Positions 16,307 to 24,548 of a stretch of DNA of 57,862 nt are shown here, in pieces. This DNA comes from Methanobrevibacter sp. (lineage in GTDB: Archaea; Methanobacteriota; Methanobacteria; Methanobacteriales; Methanobacteriaceae): positions 1-57,862 of the forward strand of contig JAFZMD010000078.1 in the NCBI GenBank assembly GCA_017553445.1. Reading direction: 5' to 3'. Within the stretch, counting starts at the first letter, position 1; each line of letters starts with the position of its first letter. The notes under the pieces are model-generated. The model had not been told where the DNA came from and did no database searches. It saw only the letters and a program-made list of their open reading frames with translations. The position numbers were made by a program, and so were the translations under genes.

Positions 16307-16320
16307 CGAACGTTCGTTCT
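16307..16320. promoter_or_regulatory. Operator copy (GAACGTTCGTTC) in a divergent promoter region
   Basis: Core 16308-16319 is identical to 12169-12180. It lies between the minus-strand surface operon (start 16234) and the plus-strand DUF4013 gene (start 16404), so it can control both. Confidence 0.75.
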
Positions 16321-16403
16321 TTGGTAATTAGAGGCCTGCTTTAAATTTTAAATACTATTATCTAAAAATATATATCTGTCAAGCAGTTAAGTATGTGATA
16401 AAA

Positions 16404-17210
16404 ATGAATTTACGTGAAATTATAATTGACGCTATTAAATATCCTATTGGCGATACTCGAAAATTTTTAATATTCTGCGCTTTAATTAGTTTAATGAGCT
16501 TATCAACAATTCTCCCATCATACGGCTTTAATAATGATACTGTATCTATTATTCTAAGTATTGTGACATTAATCGTTATGTTTATAGTTTTAGGGTACTT
16601 AGTTGAGGTAATGAAAGGCGGAACTGAAGGTGATGACGCCCTTCCTGATTTTGATTATGTAAAACAATTTATCATTGGCATTAAAGCATTTATTTTAGAC
16701 ATGATTTATTTCATCATACCTGCAGTCATTGTCATAATTGTCGCTTCAGTAACTGGACTGTTTACTTCATTAACTAAAATCGTATATGCCAGTATTGGAG
16801 CCGTAGATAATGGTGCAAGCAATTTCACTATGATAATGGCAACAATTCCCCAATCAACAATGACCACATTCACCAATGCGTTAACTGTTACTTTAATAGT
16901 TGCAATTATATTATTTGTCCTATTTTCATTGATGGCAGTTACAGCTCTGGTCAGATTTGCAAGATTGGGAAGCGGGATTGAAGGTCTGAGATTTAGGGAA
17001 ATACTAAATGACATGTCAAAAGTCGGTTTTGTAAAGATTATAGTTACCTTGATTGTGATTTATATAATTGTAGTTGCTTTGACAGTTGTTATCGGGCTGA
17101 TTGGATTGATTCCGGATATTGGTGTTTTCATAGGCATTTTTGTCGTAGTGCCTTTCATACTCTTGTTTTTATATAGGGCTATCGGTTTATTGTATGCTGA
17201 TACACAATAA
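16404..17210 (+). CDS. DUF4013 domain-containing membrane protein
   Basis: ATG 16404 is chosen over GTG 16395 because GTGAT at 16395-16399 then acts as ribosome binding site; 268 residues. About six transmembrane helices. The pattern DAIKYPIGDTRKFLIFCALI at the N-terminus, a GGTEGDDALPDFDYVKQFIIGIK segment near residue 75 and an RF..L...GIEGLRFREI loop match the DUF4013 family common in methanogens. The family has no known biochemical role. The divergent operator at 16308 links it to the TetR-controlled set. Confidence 0.75.
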   Translation: MNLREIIIDAIKYPIGDTRKFLIFCALISLMSLSTILPSYGFNNDTVSIILSIVTLIVMFIVLGYLVEVMKGGTEGDDALPDFDYVKQFIIGIKAFILDMIYFIIPAVIVIIVASVTGLFTSLTKIVYASIGAVDNGASNFTMIMATIPQSTMTTFTNALTVTLIVAIILFVLFSLMAVTALVRFARLGSGIEGLRFREILNDMSKVGFVKIIVTLIVIYIIVVALTVVIGLIGLIPDIGVFIGIFVVVPFILLFLYRAIGLLYADTQ

Positions 17211-17492
17211 TAAAAAACATTAAATATCAAGTTACATGGGGTAGTTATGCTAAAATGAAAAAAAGCAAATGCTTAAGCATTTACTACTCTAATTTCTGAT
17301 TAATTTTTCACTAGTCAAATTACTTCTTTTATTTTTGATATAGCTACAATTAAAATTAAACATTAAAGAATTGTTTTAATTTTAAGGAAAGTTATTTGCC
17401 ATTAACGGACACATATTCCTAAATTTATAAATTTTAATTCATTAAGTATATATATATCAAACAGTTTACAAAGTCATTTTTCAAAAATATGC

Positions 17493-18884
17493 TCATGCGT
17501 TGCTGTATTTTTTAAGAAATATTAATGCAATAATGACCGTTGCAATAACTGAAATCACATTGGCAATCATTGAAGGCAATCTTAAACATTCTGGAGCCTG
17601 CAGAATATATCCGAATGCAATTAATGTGCACACAATTGCCGGAATCAATGCAATAACATATGGTTTTTCATTATTGCTGAGATAAGCGCTTGCAGCATAT
17701 AATACTATTGTAGCCACTATTAATTGAGACACTGCAAAATATCTCCAAATCAAACTGAAATCAACAAAAGTTAATCCGAATGCCACTAAAAACAATGGCA
17801 CAGCAATTTTCAGTCTTGAAATTAGTTTTTCATGGTTGAGATTGAGTTCATCGGCAATTGTTATTCTTGAGCTTCTAAGTGCCGTATCGCCTGATGTAAT
17901 TGGACAGATGACAACCCCGATAATAGTTAAAACCAAACCGACAGGTCCAACTAATGTTTTTGCCATTTCATAAACTGCTACTGAAGGTGTTGCACCATAG
18001 ATTACTGCAAGCTGAGGCTGTCCGTGGAAAAATGCCATTGCAATTGCAGCCCAAACAAGAGCAACCAAACCTTCCAAAACCATGGCGCCATAGAATACTG
18101 GTCTGGTATCGTTCTCATTTTCAATGCATCTTGCAACAATTGGGGATTGGGATGCATGGAAACCTGAAACGGCACCGCAGGCAATTGTAATAAACAGATA
18201 TGGGAAAATGCTCTTGTCAGTTAAATACAAACCTTGTGTTGTGAACTCAGGAATGGAGTATGATGGATTTAAGATCAATGCTCCAATCATCAGCACTGCC
18301 ATAATTAACAATAATGCTCCAAAAACAGGATATATTTTCCCGATGATTTTATCAACCGGAAATACGGTTGCAATCAAAAAGTAAATGAATATTATTGTTA
18401 CCCAAATAAGTATAGGAATACTAGTTATGTCTGTGAGCAAACCGGCAGCTCCTTTTGCAAATGTGGCTGAAACAAAAATTCCCGTAATTACAATAAGGAC
18501 TGCCATGAACTTTTGAATTTTAGTACCCAGATATTTTGAAATAATGCTGGGCATTGTGAATCCGTCATTTCGCACGGACATGAATCCTGAGAAGAAGTCA
18601 TGAACTCCTCCAATGAAAATTGTACCCAGTACAATCCATAGGAATGCAGCAGGACCGAACAATGCTCCTTGTATTGCTCCAAAAATAGGTCCCAAACCGG
18701 CAATATTTAAAAAATGAACTAAAAAGTTCTTGATTTTAGACATTGGCATATAATCAACACCATCCTGCAGTCTAAATGCAGGTGTTTGGTGGGTTTCATC
18801 AACCCCAGAAATCTTTTCAAGGAATTTTCCATAAACAAAGTACGAAGCAACCAATGCCAGAACACAAATAATAAAACTATACAT
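17493..18884 (-). CDS. CstA-family carbon starvation/peptide transporter
   Basis: 463 residues, about 13 transmembrane helices. Conserved CstA segments are present: NIAGLGPIFGAIQGALFGP (about residues 61-79), GGVHDFFSGFMSVRNDG (about 92-108), ACGAVSGFHASQSPIVARCI near residue 240, and PITSGDTALRSSRITIAD near 335. It is the short form of the family (E. coli CstA is about 700 residues). Bacterial CstA/BtsT import peptides or pyruvate; substrate here is not predictable. Neither a terminator nor an operator of the GAACG type was seen near it. Confidence 0.85.
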   Translation of the reverse strand: MYSFIICVLALVASYFVYGKFLEKISGVDETHQTPAFRLQDGVDYMPMSKIKNFLVHFLNIAGLGPIFGAIQGALFGPAAFLWIVLGTIFIGGVHDFFSGFMSVRNDGFTMPSIISKYLGTKIQKFMAVLIVITGIFVSATFAKGAAGLLTDITSIPILIWVTIIFIYFLIATVFPVDKIIGKIYPVFGALLLIMAVLMIGALILNPSYSIPEFTTQGLYLTDKSIFPYLFITIACGAVSGFHASQSPIVARCIENENDTRPVFYGAMVLEGLVALVWAAIAMAFFHGQPQLAVIYGATPSVAVYEMAKTLVGPVGLVLTIIGVVICPITSGDTALRSSRITIADELNLNHEKLISRLKIAVPLFLVAFGLTFVDFSLIWRYFAVSQLIVATIVLYAASAYLSNNEKPYVIALIPAIVCTLIAFGYILQAPECLRLPSMIANVISVIATVIIALIFLKKYSNA

Positions 18885-19134
18885 GAAAGTATATTTGATT
18901 TTTGATTTTAAAAATATTTGCAGAACAGATGTTTTGGTACTGTCAAATCTTTTTGCAGAAATCGTTTCAATTTATTAAAGAATAGTTCTTTTTTAATTGA
19001 ATGTTTCAAAAACAATGTCTGCTCCCACATAGGACAGTTCAAAGAAAATAAAGCAAACAAATATCCAGATATCAAATATGCCATAAACAGCAAGTCGGGA
19101 TACTACAATCTTCATTACAAAATGATATTCAAAA
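18885..19134. other. Intergenic region without a recognisable gene
   Basis: Short open frames on both strands here show no family motif or ribosome binding site. They probably belong to the same decayed DNA as 19135-19320. Confidence 0.3.
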
Positions 19135-19320
19135 AATAATTTAAAAATCTGTTTTCCGTCCGGGTTGGAATTAGTTCATGACCTATTGTGGCATTAGTTA
19201 AAACATTGTCAAAAGCATTTAATTTTGTCGACCCTTCATCTTTTCCAGAACTATTGATATTCTCAGTATACGCCCATTTTTGCTCTTTCAAATAGTTCTT
19301 CAGTATGAATTTTTTAGAAA
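19135..19320 (-). pseudogene. Open coding-like remnant, unidentified
   Basis: On the minus strand a frame is open from about 19320 to the stop near 19135, containing LKEQKWAYTENINSSGKDEG and, further on, FDNVLTNATIGHELIPTRTE. It has protein-like composition but no start codon with ribosome binding site, and its 5' side runs into the TetR gene at 19355. I read it as a leftover gene fragment; no family recognised. Confidence 0.3.
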
Positions 19321-19354
19321 AATAAATGGATTGAAAAGATTAAAAAAATTGTTT

Positions 19355-19957
19355 TTACTGGCATTTGATGGCCTGCCAGGTCATTTCAAAGTTTTTCTCA
19401 AAAATGGAATCAATATCCTCATTTGGAAAAGATAACCAAATGCCTTGAATTCCCATATACATGATATACAATGATTGGGCAATGTTTTTACTTGGGAAGT
19501 CTTTTCTGATTTCATTTTGCCTTTTGCCGTCTTCTACAAGGCCGGTTAAAAATAATTCAATATCATTTCCTGTTTGTAAAATTATCCGGTTAACCTCATC
19601 ATTGGCATATCCTGTTGAGGTTAAAAGAATTAACACTGTCCCATAACTGATTTTTTCATCGATGCTTTCAATTTCCACACCGTCTATGAAGTGATGTAAA
19701 ATATAAAACAGTGCATCATGGATTCTGTCCCTTGATGAACCTTCAAAAGGGATTTTATCAAAATCAATTTTAATATAATCCACCATATACTTTTGCATAA
19801 TTGCTTCAAATAGGTCTCTTTTATCTGAAAAATGATAATATATGCCGCCGGTTGTAAGTCCTGTGCAATTTCGAATTTCACTAATTGAAATATCGATTGT
19901 GCCTTTATCCAATATCAATTTCAGCGTTTTTTCAACAATCAAGTCTTTAGTGTTCAT
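19355..19957 (-). CDS. TetR/AcrR family transcriptional regulator, tandem copy 1
   Basis: 200 residues. The N-terminal DNA-binding domain reads ISEIRNCTGLTTGGIYYHFS followed by DKRDLFEAIMQ, the standard TetR helix-turn-helix. The N-terminus MNTKDLIVEKTLKLILDKG parallels that of the upstream neighbour (MNTKKLILEKTLKLMIEKE), and similarity continues (SIDEKISYGTVLILLTSTGYANDE against SIDDEIDYRIILSVLTAKGY), so the two arose by duplication. The gap between them is 32 bp, consistent with one transcript. One or both are the best candidates to bind the GAACGTTCGTTC operator. Confidence 0.9.
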   Translation of the reverse strand: MNTKDLIVEKTLKLILDKGTIDISISEIRNCTGLTTGGIYYHFSDKRDLFEAIMQKYMVDYIKIDFDKIPFEGSSRDRIHDALFYILHHFIDGVEIESIDEKISYGTVLILLTSTGYANDEVNRIILQTGNDIELFLTGLVEDGKRQNEIRKDFPSKNIAQSLYIMYMGIQGIWLSFPNEDIDSIFEKNFEMTWQAIKCQ

Positions 19958-19989
19958 CTAACCACATTATGTTTTTAATAGTTAATTTA

Positions 19990-20598
19990 TTATTCTCTGA
20001 ATCTTATCTTTTCCCATTCCAAATTAAAAATATCTTCAAAGACTGAAATCATATCATTAATTATAAACATCTCCCATTTATATTGAATTCCCCAGTACAT
20101 GATAATTAATGACTCTACAATGTCTTCGGTTGAGAAGTCTTGTCTGATCTGTCTGTTTTTTTGACCTTCCTTAATAATTTCTGTGAAAAATTCTATTAAT
20201 TCTTTTAGGGCATTTTGGACTGACTCCAGGGTATTTTCATGAACATATCCTTTTGCAGTCAAAACTGACAATATGATTCTGTAGTCGATTTCATCATCAA
20301 TTGATTCAATTTTGATTCCGGTTTCCTTTTGCTTAAACATCTCAGCCAGGACATCGTGGATTTTCTCTTTTGCATTTCCCTTTATCTGGCGGAGTTTGTC
20401 AATGTTGAATTTGTAATAGTTAATATAGTATCTTTCAATAATTTCATTATATATCTCTTCTTTATTTGAAAAATAGTGATATATTCCACCAATAGCAATT
20501 CCTGAGGCATCACTGATTTCTCTAATTGAAATGATGGAGTTTTCCTTTTCAATCATTAATTTTAAAGTCTTTTCTAAAATTAATTTTTTTGTATTCAT
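19990..20598 (-). CDS. TetR/AcrR family transcriptional regulator, tandem copy 2
   Basis: 202 residues. Helix-turn-helix ISIREISDASGIAIGGIYHY followed by FSNKEEIYNEII. The C-terminal half is helical, as expected for the ligand-binding and dimerisation domain. It is the first gene of the pair. An operator palindrome AGAACGAACGTTCT lies 42 bp upstream of its start codon, shared with the divergent MFS gene at 20862. This is the classic arrangement of a TetR repressor autoregulating itself and an efflux pump. Confidence 0.9.
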   Translation of the reverse strand: MNTKKLILEKTLKLMIEKENSIISIREISDASGIAIGGIYHYFSNKEEIYNEIIERYYINYYKFNIDKLRQIKGNAKEKIHDVLAEMFKQKETGIKIESIDDEIDYRIILSVLTAKGYVHENTLESVQNALKELIEFFTEIIKEGQKNRQIRQDFSTEDIVESLIIMYWGIQYKWEMFIINDMISVFEDIFNLEWEKIRFRE

Positions 20599-20640
20599 AC
20601 ATTTAATAATTATATTTTTTATACTTATTAAATAATGTAG

Positions 20641-20654
20641 AGAACGAACGTTCT
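20641..20654. promoter_or_regulatory. Operator copy (AGAACGAACGTTCT) between the TetR pair and the MFS gene
   Basis: Arms AGAACG/CGTTCT around AA, a perfect 6+2+6 inverted repeat; the reverse complement contains the 12-mer GAACGTTCGTTC seen at 12169 and 16308. Placed to control both divergent transcripts. Confidence 0.8.
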
Positions 20655-20861
20655 GTAATGTGGAAAATTTGTATAAATAACAAATGTTTTGTTATGTTGG
20701 AAAATGCTAATTAAATTCATAGTTTTTATTCATTAAGCATCATAAACTTTATAAAACAATAAAATAATAAATATTAGCAAGAAAAATATTGAACATCTAA
20801 ATCAACATTATTTGTTAGTATTTTCTTAAAATTTTTATATTGATGTGGAGGATTAATAGAC

Positions 20862-22373
20862 ATGAATGAAACTCTTAAGGAACACTCATGGATTCCATTG
20901 ATATTGGTGGCCTGTGCTTCATTTATTATAACATTGGATGCTACATTCATGAATGTTAGTATTTCCAAGGTTGTAGTTGACCTGCATACTGATGTGAGTA
21001 CCATTCAATTGATCATGTCCTTTTATACTCTGATTACCGCAGCATTCATGCTCCTGAGTACCAAACTTCAGGACATAGTCGGTAAAAAGAAACTGTTTAT
21101 TATCGGTACAATGCTTTATGGTGTCGGTACATTTACTGCAGCAATAAGTTGGGATACTGGAGTATTATTTATCGGATGGGCATTGATTGAAGGTATTGCA
21201 GGAGCATTAATGACGCCTGCTACTGTTTCTCTTATAAGTGGAATATATCATGGTGAACAACGTACATTTGCTTTGGCAATTGAAAGTGTAATGGTTTCCA
21301 TTTCCGCTGCTGTCGGTCCACTGTTCGGTGGGGTCATGACAACATTCTTCAGTTGGAGATGGGGATTCGCAATTGAATTAATATTTGTAATCTTTATTTT
21401 AGTGATGCAAAGTAAAATACCTGACTTTGAACCTACCGAATCCAGAAGCGATTTGGATATTACTGGTGCTATAATTTCATTAATAGGACTTGTCTTGTTC
21501 GTATGGGGTATTTTAATGCTGACAAAAGATACATCTACCAGCGTAATGGTAATCGTTGCAGGTTTAGTTATCTTGGCAGCATTTGCATGGTTTGAAAGCA
21601 GAAGAAAAAGTAACGGTAAAGTGCCGTTACTTGATATGGGATTATTCAAAGACAGAAATTTACGTGTAGGAGCAATCATTAGATTGATAGGTTGTCTTGC
21701 TATGGGAGGAGCATTGTTTGCTGTTTCCCTGTTCCTGCAAAGTGTAATGCAGTTAAATGCATTAAATACAGGTTTGACCACACTACCTATGACTATAGGT
21801 CTGCTTATTTTTGCAATAGCAGCCCCAAGTTTGTCTACTAAATTTAGTCATAAGACACTCATTGCAGTAGGATCTTTAATCGCAATCGCCGGATGTGTGA
21901 TTTTAAGCTTCCAATTCAGATTGAATACATCAATGTATGATTTAATGCCTGGCTTGTTTGTATTGGGTGCTGGACTTGGTTTTGTAATGTCTTTAAGTAC
22001 AGATATTTCATTGGCCAATATTCCTGAGGAAAATGAAAACAATGCATCCGGGGTTCTTACAACCACACAGACATTAGGTGAATCAATGGGTACGGCAATT
22101 ATTGGAGTAATTTTAATTCTTGGAGTTATGGGAGGTTTAAGCACTGCAATCGATATGTATGCACCAGACCATTCAGGTGACGCAAAATTCTTTGATGATG
22201 CAGCAAATTACCTCCAAGCAGCCGGTACTGATAATATTACACAGGACAGCACTGTTATGAAAGCTGTAGATACCATTATTCAGGAAGCCATGGGATTCGT
22301 GATGATAGTAACGACTATTCTGCTGGCAGTTGTATTTATTGCAACGCTGCGGCTGCAGCCGAAAAAACAATGA
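20862..22373 (+). CDS. MFS drug exporter, DHA2 (14-TMS, EmrB/QacA-like) family, copy 1
   Basis: 503 residues, GTGGAGG at 20844-20850 before ATG 20862. About 14 transmembrane helices. Motifs: LDATFMNVSISKVVVDL (D1-type motif in helix 1), LQDIVGKKKLFIIG (motif A loop between helices 2 and 3), GIAGALMTPATVSLISGIY (helix 4) and GPLFGGVMTTFFSWRWGFAI (motif C, antiporter signature). Expected to export hydrophobic or amphiphilic compounds in exchange for cations. The TetR-operator-MFS arrangement upstream supports inducible export of the TetR ligand. Terminated by a hairpin overlapping the stop codon. Confidence 0.9.
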   Translation: MNETLKEHSWIPLILVACASFIITLDATFMNVSISKVVVDLHTDVSTIQLIMSFYTLITAAFMLLSTKLQDIVGKKKLFIIGTMLYGVGTFTAAISWDTGVLFIGWALIEGIAGALMTPATVSLISGIYHGEQRTFALAIESVMVSISAAVGPLFGGVMTTFFSWRWGFAIELIFVIFILVMQSKIPDFEPTESRSDLDITGAIISLIGLVLFVWGILMLTKDTSTSVMVIVAGLVILAAFAWFESRRKSNGKVPLLDMGLFKDRNLRVGAIIRLIGCLAMGGALFAVSLFLQSVMQLNALNTGLTTLPMTIGLLIFAIAAPSLSTKFSHKTLIAVGSLIAIAGCVILSFQFRLNTSMYDLMPGLFVLGAGLGFVMSLSTDISLANIPEENENNASGVLTTTQTLGESMGTAIIGVILILGVMGGLSTAIDMYAPDHSGDAKFFDDAANYLQAAGTDNITQDSTVMKAVDTIIQEAMGFVMIVTTILLAVVFIATLRLQPKKQ

Positions 22374-22400
22374 GAGTTTAACTCTCATTTTCATTTTTTT
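22369..22400 (+). terminator. Terminator of MFS copy 1
   Basis: AATGAGAG (22369-22376), TTTAA loop, CTCTCATT (22382-22389), then TTCATTTTTTTAT. The stem overlaps the stop codon. Confidence 0.75.
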
Positions 22401-22428
22401 ATATAATTAAATTTTTGGAGGAAAAAAT

Positions 22429-22884
22429 ATGGAGTCAAATCAAATATCTGGAATATTATCAATAATTTTGGGATTGATTTTTTTAATTTGTCCTATTTTT
22501 AGTACTGCATTTTTATCTATTTTTATTGGGTTGAGTTTAATATTCTTTGGTATAGCTTTTATACTATCCGGATTTTCAGCAGCCAATATAATTATTGGAA
22601 TTCTTGCCATCCTGGTTGGGCTGGTATTCGTATTTAATATTGCCGCATTATCATTCGTTTTCGGATTACAATTCTATATCATTGGTATCCTAATGATTAT
22701 AGCAGGTATTGTTGGTATTTTTTCAGATTCACAATTTGGAAAAATCGCTTCTATATTCCTTATAATTTTAGGTATAATATCCTTTGCTCTTGGAGGATTT
22801 TCAATCGATCAGCCTCTTTTCGCTGCAATCCTTATAGGTGTAGCTTTAATCGTCCAGGGTGTAAAATTATATCTGCTGGAATAG
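22429..22884 (+). CDS. DUF308 (HdeD-like) small membrane protein, copy 2
   Basis: 151 residues with GGAGGAAAAAATATGG as start context, identical to copy 1 at 13215-13670. Near-identical hydrophobic hairpins: SIILGLIFLICPIFSTAFLSI, then NIIIGILAILVGLVFVF, then IGILMIIAGIVGIFS. The two proteins align along their whole length. This copy sits in the TetR/MFS cluster between the two exporters; copy 1 follows the acetolactate decarboxylase gene. A role in envelope stress is plausible from HdeD but unproven. Confidence 0.75.
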   Translation: MESNQISGILSIILGLIFLICPIFSTAFLSIFIGLSLIFFGIAFILSGFSAANIIIGILAILVGLVFVFNIAALSFVFGLQFYIIGILMIIAGIVGIFSDSQFGKIASIFLIILGIISFALGGFSIDQPLFAAILIGVALIVQGVKLYLLE

Positions 22885-22893
22885 AAGTTTAAT

Positions 22894-22927
22894 AAAGCAA
22901 TCTTTTGATTGCTTTTTTTATTTTTTT
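22894..22927 (+). terminator. Terminator of the DUF308 gene (copy 2)
   Basis: AAAGCAATC (22894-22902), TTTT loop, GATTGCTTT (22907-22915), then a T-rich run. The stem core GCAATC/GATTGC is the same as that of copy 1. Confidence 0.8.
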
Positions 22928-22985
22928 AAAAGTTTTGTATTAACTTTTTTTAATAATGCAGTACGCATGAGGATTTGGTGAAAAG

Positions 22986-24386
22986 ATGAATGTCAAATTA
23001 AACAACCGGACTTCGCTATTGGTATTGTTTATTCTAGCCGCAAGTCTGGTAACAATAGCCCAATCAATTATTACAACAGGAGTTGTTTATCTGATGGGTG
23101 ACTTTTCTGTCTCATCAACACAGGCACAGTGGTCCTATTCCGCATTTTTGCTTGTTGTGGGAGTTATGATTCCTTTAAGTGCTTATATATCACGCAGATT
23201 CAGTGCAAGAACAATATTTTTCTTTTCATTAACCATATTCCTTTTGGGATCCATCATATGCTATTTTTCAACTTCATTAATTGTGTTGATTATTGGTAGG
23301 GTTCTTCAGGCTATTGGAAACGGCATTATAATGCCTTATGTCCAGATTTTGCTCTTGAGAACCATCCCTGAAGAAAAATGGCAAACATATATGGGATTAT
23401 ACGGTTTGGTTGTTGCAATAGCGCCGGTCGTCGGTTCATTTATAGGCGGATTTGTAATAACATTATATGGCTGGAGAGAACTGTTTTCGTTTTTTACAGT
23501 CGCCACGATAATCATTTTGGTTTTAGGCATATTTTCTGTAAAGGACAACACTCCTAGTGAAGATTATCCTCTCGACTATTTGTCTGTTGTATTGTCAGTG
23601 ATTGGATGTTCAGGAGTGATGCTTGGCTTTACAAATGTTGCGGATTATGGATTTACACATTATCTGGTAATTTTGCCGATAATTATTGGGATTATAACTT
23701 TAATTCTATTTGTAAAACGTCAATCAAAATTGGATAAACCTTTGATTAACTTGTCCATACTTAAAAACAAGTATTTCCTGGTGGGCACAACATTTATCTG
23801 CATTCTCTTTTCATGCTTGAACGGATGTACTGCACTTATCCCAATATTCATTCAGGGCGTAGCCTACAATTCAGCAATTATTTCAGCATCAGTGCTTCTG
23901 CCTGGAGGATTAATGATAATTATTTTTAATATCATAGGCCCATTGCTTACAAATAGAATAGGAATCAAAAAGGTCCTGATTATGGGGTGTATTGTTTCCA
24001 TAATGGGATTTGCAACAATGATGTTCTATACTCAGGATTCCTCCTTTGAATTCATGACCATAACTCAGTCAATCCGTCTTATCGGTGCGGGGTTGGTTCT
24101 GATGCCTGCCACAACATGGACATTGACCATGGTATCGGATAAGGTGGAGGACGGAACTGCAGTAAACAATACCCTAAGACAGATTTTTGCAGCAATCGGA
24201 TCATCAGTTGTAGTTGTTATAGTTGCTGTTTTGGCAGGAGGTGCTATAGACCACAATATCGCATCAGTTACAGCATTCAACCAGACTGCACTGATTCTTC
24301 TGGTTTTACATGTCGTGATGCTTATTTTGACCATATTATTCATTGATGATAAGGACAAAATTGAAAATTCGAATACGGCCGCATAA
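22986..24386 (+). CDS. MFS exporter, DHA2 family, copy 2
   Basis: 466 residues; GGTGA at 22977-22981 before ATG 22986. About 14 transmembrane helices. The second periplasmic loop and helix 4 show GRVLQAIGNGIIMPYVQILL, and motif C is APVVGSFIGGFVITLYGWRE. It differs clearly from copy 1 and ends in a charged tail (DDKDKIENSNTAA). It should be a cation-coupled exporter of lipophilic compounds or drugs. It is followed 162 bp later by the NBD-less ABC-like gene. No GAACG operator is present directly upstream, so it either reads through from upstream or has its own control. Confidence 0.88.
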   Translation: MNVKLNNRTSLLVLFILAASLVTIAQSIITTGVVYLMGDFSVSSTQAQWSYSAFLLVVGVMIPLSAYISRRFSARTIFFFSLTIFLLGSIICYFSTSLIVLIIGRVLQAIGNGIIMPYVQILLLRTIPEEKWQTYMGLYGLVVAIAPVVGSFIGGFVITLYGWRELFSFFTVATIIILVLGIFSVKDNTPSEDYPLDYLSVVLSVIGCSGVMLGFTNVADYGFTHYLVILPIIIGIITLILFVKRQSKLDKPLINLSILKNKYFLVGTTFICILFSCLNGCTALIPIFIQGVAYNSAIISASVLLPGGLMIIIFNIIGPLLTNRIGIKKVLIMGCIVSIMGFATMMFYTQDSSFEFMTITQSIRLIGAGLVLMPATTWTLTMVSDKVEDGTAVNNTLRQIFAAIGSSVVVVIVAVLAGGAIDHNIASVTAFNQTALILLVLHVVMLILTILFIDDKDKIENSNTAA

Positions 24387-24548
24387 CTATACTGACTACT
24401 TCTCCAACGGATTATTCTATCAGAAGCTATTAAAAGTTCAACCGATACGAAAATAAAAATCAAATAAAATAATAACAGAATGAACCAAGAAGCAAAACAA
24501 TCCATATTACACCGATTGACAATTATATATTTATTAGTTAAAAACAAA

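Noticed and set aside
18918-19139. 73-codon plus-strand ORF, considered as a transposase remnant
   Set aside because: No DDE or zinc-finger motif, no terminal inverted repeats and no ribosome binding site; the opposite strand also reads open.
24480-24548. N-terminal extension of the ABC-like protein from ATG 24480
   Set aside because: No ribosome binding site, the extension is not membrane-transporter-like, and a TATA element at 24523 would place the transcript start after it.
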